Source: Undibacterium sp.
GTDB lineage: Bacteria; Pseudomonadota; Gammaproteobacteria; Burkholderiales; Burkholderiaceae_D
Assembly (NCBI GenBank): GCA_030645915.1
Contig: JAUSNO010000010.1
Coordinates: forward strand, 88,933 to 152,932
Direction: 5' to 3'
DNA: 64,000 nucleotides
A program made the position numbers and the translations under genes. This document shows positions 57,041 through 64,000 of the stretch, piece by piece; the first letter of the stretch is position 1; every line of letters begins with the position of its first letter. The notes beneath the pieces are model-generated. The model had not been told where the DNA came from and did not search any database. It saw nothing but the letters and a program-made list of their open reading frames with translations.

Positions 57041-59173
57041 TTACTGTTGCTGCTCTTGTTGCGTGCCTTCAGATTCAGCCGCTGCGGCCTTCATTGATAG
57101 CTTGAAGCGACCGCGATCATCTGTTTCCAATACTTTTACACGCACTTGCTGGCCTTCTTTGAGATAGTCTGCAACAGCATTGACGCGCTCATTTGCGATC
57201 TGGCTGATATGCAACAAACCATCCTTACCAGGCATGATTTGTACAATCGCACCGAAGTCCAGCAATTTCAGAACTGTGCCGTCATACACCTTGCCGACTT
57301 CGACTTCTGCAGTCAACTCTTGAATACGACGCTTGGCTTCTTGACCAGCAGCTGCATCAACGGAAGCGATGGTCACAACACCCTCATCGCTGATGTCAAT
57401 TTGCGTGCCAGTCTCTTCAGTTAAAGCACGAATCACCGCACCGCCCTTACCGATAACATCGCGAATTTTTTCTGGGTTGATCTTAACTGTAATCAAGCGA
57501 GGAGCAAAATCAGACAGCTCGGTTTTTCCATGAGGAACAGCTTTTTGCATCTCAGCCAAAATATGCACACGGCCTTCTTTAGCTTGCGCCAAAGCGACTT
57601 GCATAATTTCTTTGGTAATGCCCTGGATTTTGATATCCATTTGCAAAGCAGTGATGCCTTCAGCTGTACCGGCAACTTTAAAGTCCATATCGCCGAGGTG
57701 ATCTTCATCGCCCAGGATATCGGTCAACACAGCAAATTTATTACCATCCTTGATCAAGCCCATCGCGATACCGGCAACGTGCGCTTTCATCGGCACACCA
57801 GCATCCATCAAAGCCAGGCAACCGCCGCAGACTGACGCCATCGAAGATGAACCATTGGACTCAGTAATTTCAGACACCAGGCGCACTGAGTAGCTAAAAT
57901 CTTCCGGTGCAGGCAATGCAGCCAGCAAAGCACGTTTAGCCAGACGGCCATGGCCAATTTCACGACGCTTAGGCGTACCGACACGACCCGTTTCGCCAGT
58001 GGCAAACGGAGGCATATTGTAATGCAACATAAAGCGATCGGTGAACTCACCCATCAAAGCATCAATTTTCTGCTCATCACGCGCAGTACCCAAGGTAGCG
58101 ATGACCAAAGCCTGAGTTTCGCCGCGAGTGAACAGTGCCGTACCATGCGTACGTGGCAATACGCCAGTACGGATGGAAATCGGGCGTACTGTGCGTGTGT
58201 CACGACCGTCAATACGTGGCTCACCGTCAAGAACCTGTGAACGCACAATTTTGGCTTCCAGATCAAACATGATGTTATTCACATCAGCTGAATTTGGCGC
58301 ATCGACACCGCTTGCAGCAGATTGCTCTGCCAAAGCGGCAGAAATTGCCGCAGTAGCGGATTTCAATTGCTCAGTACGTGCTTGTTTTTCTTTGATCTGA
58401 TATGCCGCGCGCAACAACGGTTCTGCAACGGCAGACACTTGTGCGATTAACGCTTCATTTTTTGGAGCCGGAGCCCATTGCACTTCAGGCTTGCCACCGT
58501 CGCGCACCAAATCATGAATCGCGTCGATTACCGCCTTCATTTGCTCGTGACCGTAGACGACTGCGCCAAGCATGATCTCTTCAGACAATACTTTAGCTTC
58601 AGACTCCACCATCATCACTGCTTGCTCTGTGCCAGCAACAACCAGGTCCATGTCAGACAATTTCAGCTGACTGGCAGTAGGGTTCAATACATATTGACCG
58701 TCGATATAACCAACGCGGGCAGCACCGATCGGACCATTAAACGGAATACCGGAGATGCAAATCGCAGCAGACGCGCCGATCATGGCAGCGATGTCCGGAT
58801 CGATCTCAGGATTAACTGACAGCACATGAATAATTACCTGAACTTCATTCAAGTAACCTTCCGGGAACAGTGGGCGGAGCGGGCGATCGATCAGACGCGA
58901 TGTCAGTGTCTCTTTTTCAGATGGACGACCTTCACGCTTGAAGAAACCACCAGGAATACGGCCAGCCGCATAAGTTTTCTCCATGTAATCAACTGTCAAA
59001 GGAAAAAAATCTTGACCAGGCTTGGCGTCTTTTTTGGCAACAACAGTCGCCAATACAACCGTGTCTTCTATGGAGACCAATACGGCTCCAGACGCTTGAC
59101 GAGCGATTTCGCCAGTTTCCAGAGTCACTTGATGTTGACCGTACTGGAATGTTTTCGTAACTTTATTAAACAC
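57041..59173 (-). CDS. pnp: Polyribonucleotide nucleotidyltransferase
   Basis: 3'-5' exoribonuclease and degradosome component, 710 residues. It has two RNase PH domains (residues about 10-230 and 315-540) joined by a helical linker, a KH domain ([26 protein letters not shown]) and an S1 domain ([33 protein letters not shown]). GTG at 59173, seven bases after AAAGGA, gives the standard N-terminus [13 protein letters not shown] longer frame from a TTG at 59197 overlaps the ribosome-binding site and is rejected. It follows rpsO after a terminator. Confidence 0.97.
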   Translation of the reverse strand: MFNKVTKTFQYGQHQVTLETGEIARQASGAVLVSIEDTVVLATVVAKKDAKPGQDFFPLTVDYMEKTYAAGRIPGGFFKREGRPSEKETLTSRLIDRPLRPLFPEGYLNEVQVIIHVLSVNPEIDPDIAAMIGASAAICISGIPFNGPIGAARVGYIDGQYVLNPTASQLKLSDMDLVVAGTEQAVMMVESEAKVLSEEIMLGAVVYGHEQMKAVIDAIHDLVRDGGKPEVQWAPAPKNEALIAQVSAVAEPLLRAAYQIKEKQARTEQLKSATAAISAALAEQSAASGVDAPNSADVNNIMFDLEAKIVRSQVLDGEPRIDGRDTRTVRPISIRTGVLPRTHGTALFTRGETQALVIATLGTARDEQKIDALMGEFTDRFMLHYNMPPFATGETGRVGTPKRREIGHGRLAKRALLAALPAPEDFSYSVRLVSEITESNGSSSMASVCGGCLALMDAGVPMKAHVAGIAMGLIKDGNKFAVLTDILGDEDHLGDMDFKVAGTAEGITALQMDIKIQGITKEIMQVALAQAKEGRVHILAEMQKAVPHGKTELSDFAPRLITVKINPEKIRDVIGKGGAVIRALTEETGTQIDISDEGVVTIASVDAAAGQEAKRRIQELTAEVEVGKVYDGTVLKLLDFGAIVQIMPGKDGLLHISQIANERVNAVADYLKEGQQVRVKVLETDDRGRFKLSMKAAAAESEGTQQEQQQ

Positions 59174-59328
59174 AATATATCCTTTCGAATTTTCCAACAG
59201 ATTTTCAGGCGCTGTCGTTCACCTCACCACAAGCAGCTAAATAGCCGCCCTCTTACCAACTTACAAACAACTACTTCACTTCAAACCAATGATGCATTTT
59301 TACCGCAACGACCAAAACACCAGATAAG

Positions 59329-59376
59329 TAAAAAGCCTGCGTCAGCTAAACTGAGGCAGGCTTTTTACTATAAATT
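59329..59376 (-). terminator. Terminator between rpsO and pnp
   Basis: AAAAAGCCTGC and GCAGGCTTTTT form a long stem, extended by TCAG/CTGA, with T residues on the minus-strand 3' side. In enterics an rpsO terminator lets only part of transcription into pnp; the same arrangement is likely here. Confidence 0.88.
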
Positions 59377-59397
59377 TTTTGCTAACATCAGCAAGAA

Positions 59398-59667
59398 TTA
59401 CTTACGCAAACCGAGTTTTTCGATCAGTGAACGATAGCGATTCAAGTCTTTACCCTTCAGGTAAGACAACAAGCTTTTACGACGGTTAACCATCATAATC
59501 AAACCACGACGTGAGTGGTGATCTTTAGCGTGTGCTTTGAAGTGACCGTTCAAATCGTTGATACGCGCTGTCAACAAAGATACTTGGACTTCAGGTGATC
59601 CTGTGTCATTCAGACCACGGGCATTGTCCGCAACGATGGCGGCTTTTGCAGTTTTAATAAGAGTCAT
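59398..59667 (-). CDS. rpsO: 30S ribosomal protein S15
   Basis: S15, 89 residues, with [49 protein letters not shown], the 16S rRNA-binding core. ATG at 59667 follows AAGGA; the frame begins five codons further up but without a good ribosome-binding site. Confidence 0.98.
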   Translation of the reverse strand: MTLIKTAKAAIVADNARGLNDTGSPEVQVSLLTARINDLNGHFKAHAKDHHSRRGLIMMVNRRKSLLSYLKGKDLNRYRSLIEKLGLRK

Positions 59668-59761
59668 AATTTTCCTTAACATGCGATAACAAGAGTAAAA
59701 AATTTAATTTCAACCCTCACTACCGTGAGATAACAATCTCGCCGGAATGACGAGAGGCGTG

Positions 59762-59790
59762 ACTATAGCACAAAAGGTTTGTGTATTCAA
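59762..59790 (-). promoter_or_regulatory. Sigma70 promoter of rpsO
   Basis: On the minus strand TTGAAT (59790-59785), a 17-base spacer and TATAGT (59767-59762). It lies about 95 bases before the rpsO start codon. Confidence 0.7.
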
Positions 59791-59881
59791 TTACGCAATT
59801 CCTAACCTCACGATGACAGACCCGGAATTGCTATAAAAATTCACGAAATCCATACTTAAATAAGTAAATTTTATTAATTAT

Positions 59882-61420
59882 TTATAGTTGCGGATTCAAC
59901 TTCTCTATTTTTGAATGCAATTTATTCAATGCAGACAAATATGCTTTCGCTGAAGCAACAACAATATCAGGATCAGCGCCAACGCCATTGACGATACGAC
60001 CCGCTTTTGACAGCCGCATCGTCACTTCGCCTTGCGATTGCGTGCCTGTTGTAATGGCATTGACCGAAAATAAAAGCAATTCCGATCCACTCTGTGTTTT
60101 GGATTCAATCGCATTCACAATCGCATCAACCGGGCCGTTTCCATTGCCTTGGCATGTAGCTTCCACGCCATCGATTGCGAAAACAACTTTGGCGGAAGGA
60201 CGCTCGCCAGTTTCGGAATGCTGCGCTAAGGAAACGTAACGATAGTACTCATTGTCGTGGGAGTGCGCTTCGTCAGAAACCAGGGACATGATGTCTTCAT
60301 CAAAAATTTCTGATTTTTTATCCGCCAACTCCTTGAATCGGGTAAATGCAGCATTCACTTCCGCCTCAGATTCCAAAGCAATGCCCAACTCCTGCAAGCG
60401 CTGTTTGAATGCATTGCGGCCAGACAGTTTGCCCAAGACGATTTTATTGGCAGCCCAACCTACATCTTCAGCGCGCATGATCTCGTAGGTATCCCGCGCC
60501 TTCAGTATGCCATCTTGATGAATACCGGAAGCGTGGGCAAAAGCATTCGCACCCACCACTGCCTTATTCGGCTGCACTGCGAAACCCGTAATTTGAGAGA
60601 CCAATTTTGAAGTCGCCACAATCTGCGTCGTATCAATGCCGAAATCGAGATTGAAATAATCCTTACGTGTACGCACCGCCATGACAATCTCTTCCAACGC
60701 GGTATTGCCAGCACGTTCGCCCAGGCCATTGATCGTGCATTCGACCTGACGTGCGCCGCCTATCATTACACCAGCCAAGGAATTAGCGACAGCCATACCC
60801 AGATCGTTATGACAGTGCACCGACCAAACCACCTTATCCGAATTAGGGATACGCTCACGCAAAGTCTTCAATGTATTGCCATACAATTCAGGCACACCAT
60901 AACCAACGGTATCAGCGAAATTGATCGTGGTTGCGCCTTCTTTGATCACCGCTTCGATCACGCGGCACAGAAAATCTATATCGGAACGACTTGCGTCTTC
61001 CGGGCTAAATTCAACATCATCGGTAAAACTACGCGCAAAACGCACTGCCTGTATCGCCTGCTCCAAGACCTGATCAGGACTCATGCGCAGTTTCATTTCC
61101 ATGTGCAAAGGAGACGTCGCAATGAAGGTATGAATACGCTTGCGTTCGGCACCGGCCAAAGCTTCCGCGGCACGTGAAATATCTCGGTCATTAGCGCGCG
61201 AAAGTGAGCAAATAATTGGCTCTCGGACTGCCAAGGAGATCGCTTTGATTGATTCAAAGTCGCCTTGTGAGGCTGCTGCAAATCCAGCTTCAATCACATC
61301 GACTTTCAGGCGCTCCAGCTGACGCGCGATGCGGACTTTTTCATCCTTGGTCATAGATGCGCCGGGCGATTGTTCGCCATCACGCAAAGTGGTATCGAAT
61401 ATGATGAGTTTGTCTGCCAT
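59882..61420 (-). CDS. leuA: 2-isopropylmalate synthase
   Basis: First committed enzyme of leucine biosynthesis, 512 residues. It joins acetyl-CoA and 2-ketoisovalerate. The metal/substrate motif is [21 protein letters not shown] near the N-terminus, the second is [18 protein letters not shown] (metal-binding HxH-type). A C-terminal LeuA dimerisation/regulatory domain (about residues 390-512) is where leucine inhibits the enzyme in the family. ATG at 61420 follows GGAGAG. A Leu-rich leader ORF lies upstream. Confidence 0.97.
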   Translation of the reverse strand: MADKLIIFDTTLRDGEQSPGASMTKDEKVRIARQLERLKVDVIEAGFAAASQGDFESIKAISLAVREPIICSLSRANDRDISRAAEALAGAERKRIHTFIATSPLHMEMKLRMSPDQVLEQAIQAVRFARSFTDDVEFSPEDASRSDIDFLCRVIEAVIKEGATTINFADTVGYGVPELYGNTLKTLRERIPNSDKVVWSVHCHNDLGMAVANSLAGVMIGGARQVECTINGLGERAGNTALEEIVMAVRTRKDYFNLDFGIDTTQIVATSKLVSQITGFAVQPNKAVVGANAFAHASGIHQDGILKARDTYEIMRAEDVGWAANKIVLGKLSGRNAFKQRLQELGIALESEAEVNAAFTRFKELADKKSEIFDEDIMSLVSDEAHSHDNEYYRYVSLAQHSETGERPSAKVVFAIDGVEATCQGNGNGPVDAIVNAIESKTQSGSELLLFSVNAITTGTQSQGEVTMRLSKAGRIVNGVGADPDIVVASAKAYLSALNKLHSKIEKLNPQL

Positions 61421-61553
61421 GTCTGCTCTCCAGAAGAATAAATGCAAAAATTAGTGAATGAATTTGAAACTTGATTGGTCCGAGTATTCTTTCGCCTACC
61501 CTTGCAAAACGCACATGGGTGGAAAACTACTCAGATTGTGGGGATATGGGATT

Positions 61554-61614
61554 TAGCGCGTTACCGCACTAGTAGATTTAGTGCGAATAGCGATAGCAGA
61601 CCTGATAGGTCTGC
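61554..61614 (-). promoter_or_regulatory. Predicted leuA attenuator region (mutually exclusive hairpins)
   Basis: Inside the Leu leader ORF the segment TAGTGCG (minus strand, 61571-61565) can pair either with CGCACTA upstream (61585-61579, 7 bp, loop of seven) or with CGCGCTA downstream (61560-61554, 7 bp with one G-U pair, GTAA tetraloop). A separate perfect 7-bp hairpin, GCAGACC/GGTCTGC (61614-61608 with 61602-61596), lies further upstream. No T-tailed terminator was found, so control could act on transcription or on translation. Confidence 0.5.
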
Positions 61615-61653
61615 TTTGGCTGGTGTAACGAGGAAATAGAGTGCAAAATTCAT
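61561..61653 (-). CDS. Leu-rich leader peptide of leuA
   Basis: A 30-codon ORF whose product begins MNFALYFLVTPAKADLSG and ends ALNLLVR. Nine of 30 residues are leucine, six of them encoded by CTA (including CTA AAT CTA CTA near the end). CTA is rare among the long genes of the window as read by eye. The ATG has no Shine-Dalgarno sequence, but a TATAGT box ends six bases before it, so transcription probably starts at or very near the A of the ATG and the ORF is leaderless. Rare CUA control codons are known from the enterobacterial leu leader. It ends 140 bases upstream of leuA. Confidence 0.6.
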   Translation of the reverse strand: MNFALYFLVTPAKADLSGLLSLFALNLLVR

Positions 61654-61659
61654 TGAATG

Positions 61660-61688
61660 ACTATAAACGCGATCACAAAAAAGTGCAA
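61660..61688 (-). promoter_or_regulatory. Candidate promoter of the leuA leader
   Basis: TATAGT (minus strand, 61665-61660) lies 17 bases after TTGCAC (61688-61683). The -10 is good; the -35 matches only in its TTG. The -10 ends six bases before the leader ATG. Confidence 0.5.
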
Positions 61689-61770
61689 GAATTTATGGCA
61701 GCACTCGTCATAAATTCAGAAAAAAAACAATTTTGTGCCATACGCTGCCAATACTTTAGCAAAGATGAAA

Positions 61771-62631
61771 TCACTCTTTATCGTGATGATCAACAGTAGT
61801 TTGCAGGATGCTAATAGGCCGACCACTGCGCCAACGCCACAACAACACAATGTATCCAGACAATCCGTATAAAACGAATAAACCGAACAAAACTCTAGGT
61901 GGATCGCTGACGATCGCCACGTACCCGAGCACAATCAAAAACGGCGCGATGAATGGCACGGATCTGCGCAGGTTCACATCTTTGAAACTATAGAAGGGAA
62001 CATTGGTCACCATCGTCAAACCAGCAAACAAGGTGATGCTCCAGGCACTCCAGCTCAACTCTGCGCCCTTGTAGTGCAAATCATCCATCAGCAAAATAAA
62101 GCCCGCTACCAGCGCTGCCGCTGCAGGGCTAGGCAAGCCCTGAAAATACCGCTTATCAACTATCGCGATATTGGTGTTAAAACGCGCCAGACGCAATGCC
62201 CCGCAGGCGCAATAGACAAATGCTGCCAGCCAGCCCCATTTGCCCATACCTTTAAGAGACCACTCAAAAACAACTAGTGCCGGTGCAGCGCCGAAGGAAA
62301 TCATATCTGACAGGCTATCGTATTGGGCACCAAATTCGCTCTGCGTGTTGGTCATCCTTGCCACACGCCCATCCAGACTATCCAGCACCATTGCAGCAAA
62401 AATTGCCAGGGCAGCATGTTCAAAACGTTGAGTCATCGCCATCACAATCGCATAAAATCCGCAAAACAAGGCTGCAGTTGTAAATGCATTGGGCAGCAGA
62501 TAAATTCCGCGTCTGGGCTTGGTGCGCGGTCTGTTTTCATCCTGAGGAATAACAGATTGCGACGGTTTTCTAGCGCCACGAGGAAATAACTTAAAGCTTC
62601 CTTTGGGCTGACGTTTCTTTAATGAGGGCAT
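61771..62631 (-). CDS. pssA: CDP-diacylglycerol-serine O-phosphatidyltransferase
   Basis: Makes phosphatidylserine, the precursor of phosphatidylethanolamine, 286 residues. The CDP-alcohol phosphotransferase motif is DSLDGRVARMTNTQSEFGAQYDSLSDM, matching DG-x2-AR-x8-G-x3-D-x3-D. About eight hydrophobic segments follow a basic N-terminal tail (residues 1-42). In many Burkholderiales psd lies next to it; psd is not present here and an IS element lies upstream. Confidence 0.94.
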   Translation of the reverse strand: MPSLKKRQPKGSFKLFPRGARKPSQSVIPQDENRPRTKPRRGIYLLPNAFTTAALFCGFYAIVMAMTQRFEHAALAIFAAMVLDSLDGRVARMTNTQSEFGAQYDSLSDMISFGAAPALVVFEWSLKGMGKWGWLAAFVYCACGALRLARFNTNIAIVDKRYFQGLPSPAAAALVAGFILLMDDLHYKGAELSWSAWSITLFAGLTMVTNVPFYSFKDVNLRRSVPFIAPFLIVLGYVAIVSDPPRVLFGLFVLYGLSGYIVLLWRWRSGRPISILQTTVDHHDKE

Positions 62632-62952
62632 GCGTCTATTCTATGAAAATGAGGATGAATTTGATTGACCGCTGCAGCAACAAAAAAATTCACTGAACGA
62701 TATGTTGCAAAATGGCGAACTGCATTACGACCAAGATGCGGGAGTATAACCGCGATTTCAATGAAGTAAAACCTGAGAGGCGAATCCGAATTAGGCAACT
62801 AATTGAAAATGGCGCATCCGTCGAAAGCAGCTTAAGGCGCACAATTTGAAACGCCAGCGTCAATTTCTGAGCATGGATTTAACCTGAAAGTCACGCAACT
62901 TCAGTAGCATATTCCATTTTAAACACATAATGTGGATGCGGCCTGCAAGCCA
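62632..62952. other. Non-coding stretch between pssA and IS30-family element
   Basis: No ORF, RNA gene or clear promoter is seen in these 321 bases. They must hold the pssA promoter on the minus strand. The usual neighbours of pssA (psd, ilvC) are not here; they may lie on the far side of the insertion sequence, outside the window, or elsewhere in the genome. Confidence 0.5.
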
Positions 62953-62980
62953 AAAAGGTGAATTAGCGTTCGAATTGACG
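62953..62980. repeat. Left terminal inverted repeat of IS30-family element
   Basis: 28 bases beginning AAAAGGTGAATTAGCG; identical, in reverse complement, to the right end except at one position. An extra A before it may belong to the repeat. Confidence 0.92.
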
Positions 62981-63060
62981 CATTCAGGTTGAGAAAGTAA
63001 GGGTGAAATGAAGAAATAGCGGTACCCTTTTAAGTGACTAAGCTTTCAAGGAGAACGTTA

Positions 63061-63990
63061 ATGACCCATCTCACCACGAACGAACGATACCAGATTGAAC
63101 ATGATTTGCGTTTAGGATTGTCCACGGCGCAGATAGCCCAAGCGATGGGGCGATCGATACGTACGATACAAAGAGAACTATCGAACAATGGCGGTCGTCA
63201 TGCTTATGACGCCAGGCAAGCGATTGACAAACGCAGGGAGCGAGCAAGAATCAGCTCGAAAAACCATCCCAGCATTGAAGACGCTGTTTGGGAAAAAGTG
63301 CTGAGTCGAGTCAAATGCAAACTCTCTCCTGATCAAGCTATTGTTGTGGAGAGCCTGTCGATCAGCATATCGGCAGTCTACCGTCATCTGCACCGGACCA
63401 AAAAAATCAAACTATTACGGCACCTGCGGCACTACAGCAGCACGCCAAGGCGCGGAACGACGGGCTGGGTCAAGCATGCCAAGCCAATCAAACAAAGGCC
63501 AAGGGAGGTGTTGACACGCGATTGCGTCGGGCATATGGAAACCGATAGCATCGTAGGCAAACGTAATGAGCACCACAAGATACTCGTCACAATCGACAGG
63601 GCAACACGCTATGTGCGTCTGGGCTGGGTTCGGGACGGATCATCCAAAACTGTGGCATGTCATTTTGAGAGATGGATGAAAGATGAACGTTTGCCGATCC
63701 TTAGCATCACCACCGACCAAGGTTCTGAATTTGCAGGCTTGCCAAGGTTATTTACCGACAACCTATACGCCTGTGACCCAGGAAAGCCCTATCAAAAAGG
63801 TGCCGTTGAAAACATGAATGGCCTGATCCGGCAATACATTACCAAAGGAAAAAGCTTGCGTCACGTGACGCAAGCACAACTCAATTACATTGCAAATGAA
63901 TTAAACAATCGGCCTCGAAAAAGACTGGGTTATAGAACTCCCGCTCAGCTATTATCAGAGATGACCGCCGCACGTCAGTTCGAACGCTAA
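63061..63990 (+). CDS. IS30-family transposase
   Basis: A 309-residue DDE transposase. An N-terminal helix-turn-helix of IS30 type (TTNERYQIEHDLRLGLSTAQIAQAMGRSIRTIQREL) binds the ends. The catalytic residues lie in GHMETDSIVGK, ITTDQGSEFAGL and KGAVENMNGLIRQY. The ATG at 63061 has AAGGAG upstream; an in-frame ATG-less extension to 63034 is not needed. The stop codon is inside the right inverted repeat. The frame is intact. Confidence 0.95.
   Translation: MTHLTTNERYQIEHDLRLGLSTAQIAQAMGRSIRTIQRELSNNGGRHAYDARQAIDKRRERARISSKNHPSIEDAVWEKVLSRVKCKLSPDQAIVVESLSISISAVYRHLHRTKKIKLLRHLRHYSSTPRRGTTGWVKHAKPIKQRPREVLTRDCVGHMETDSIVGKRNEHHKILVTIDRATRYVRLGWVRDGSSKTVACHFERWMKDERLPILSITTDQGSEFAGLPRLFTDNLYACDPGKPYQKGAVENMNGLIRQYITKGKSLRHVTQAQLNYIANELNNRPRKRLGYRTPAQLLSEMTAARQFER
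63854..63875. repeat. Perfect 22-bp palindrome inside the transposase gene
   Basis: GCTTGCGTCAC and its exact reverse complement meet without spacer near the 3' end of the transposase gene (residues of the SLRHVTQA segment). It could form a strong hairpin in the mRNA. Confidence 0.9.
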
Positions 63991-64000
63991 TTCACCTTTT
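63973..64000. repeat. Right terminal inverted repeat of IS30-family element
   Basis: 28 bases ending CTAATTCACCTTTT, the reverse complement of the left repeat with one mismatch. It reaches the window edge. Confidence 0.9.

Larger units (their letters stand above)
62953..64000 (+). mobile_element. IS30-family insertion sequence (about 1.05 kb)
   Basis: A transposase gene is framed by terminal inverted repeats at 62953-62980 and 63973-64000. The repeats match at 27 of 28 positions and the right one ends at the last base of the window, so one or more terminal bases and any target duplication cannot be seen. Length and gene layout fit IS30-family elements. It lies upstream of pssA. Confidence 0.93.

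Noticed and set aside
59174..59197. TTG start for pnp
   Set aside because: It lies upstream of the AAAGGA ribosome-binding site that serves the GTG at 59173.
58826..59437. Long plus-strand ORF opposite pnp and its upstream region
   Set aside because: It is a shadow of the pnp frame, with no ribosome-binding site and a composition unlike a real protein.
61441..61700. Three similar TGCAAAAATT-type stretches near leuA
   Set aside because: Short and degenerate; one is part of the candidate promoter, so they are not called a repeat family.
1..64000. CRISPR array, prophage, toxin-antitoxin or defence island
   Set aside because: No regularly spaced repeats, no phage genes and no recognisable defence proteins were found on either strand.

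Overview
The window looks like chromosomal housekeeping DNA of an AT-leaning betaproteobacterium of the order Burkholderiales, most likely an Oxalobacteraceae-type genome. This rests on gene order and protein families (rpsO-pnp-quinone oxidoreductase-tpiA-secG-tRNA-Leu-nuoA to N-DUF2818-Nudix; thrS-infC-rpmI-rplT-pheST-ihfA-merR; DUF1415, DUF1841 and DUF2818 proteins; an intracellular PHB depolymerase with a cysteine nucleophile). The genus assignment is inference. No prophage, CRISPR array, restriction system or antiviral island was seen. The only mobile element is an IS30-family insertion sequence at the right edge.

Layout. 1-10 kb: tRNA-Arg, kup, tRNA-Ser, lysC, then rpiA, a SrkA-like kinase, an acyl-CoA-binding protein, a 2-hydroxyacid dehydrogenase and a NhaD-type antiporter. 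10.6-18.4 kb: ferredoxin, ferredoxin-NADP reductase, PHB depolymerase, a soluble RnfB-like ferredoxin with nth, a RutE-like nitroreductase, two small cytochromes c and a MoxR ATPase. 18.6-26.8 kb: the translation operon, read right to left: tRNA-Val, a Thr-rich leader peptide, thrS, infC (ATA start), rpmI, rplT, pheS, pheT, ihfA, merR. 27-38.5 kb: CDF metal exporter, relA-ridA, a 177-bp inverted repeat, then a ketone-body/PHB locus (alpha/beta hydrolase, 3-hydroxybutyrate dehydrogenase, CoA-transferase subunits, PAS-LuxR regulator, SDR) and ETF-ubiquinone oxidoreductase. 38.6-54.4 kb: Nudix hydrolase, DUF2818 and the complete 14-gene complex I operon. 54.4-62.6 kb: tRNA-Leu, secG, tpiA, quinone oxidoreductase, pnp, rpsO, leuA and pssA. 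62.95-64 kb: IS30-family element with both inverted repeats.

How the parts work together. PHB is depolymerised (phaZ), 3-hydroxybutyrate is oxidised to acetoacetate and activated to acetoacetyl-CoA (bdhA, scoAB). Electrons from fatty-acid-type oxidation enter the quinone pool through ETF-QO, and NADH enters through complex I. Small cytochromes c and the ferredoxin proteins complete a respiratory theme.

The most interesting content is regulatory RNA, not a new gene cluster. Upstream of thrS there is a 16-codon ORF with four Thr codons whose stop codon lies inside one arm of a potential antiterminator, followed by a strong terminator. Upstream of leuA there is a 30-codon ORF with nine Leu codons, six of them CTA. 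It begins seven bases after a TATAGT box (probably leaderless) and overlaps two mutually exclusive hairpins. The rpmI gene has its Shine-Dalgarno sequence separated from the start codon by a small hairpin. All structures were found by eye; no folding or database search was run.
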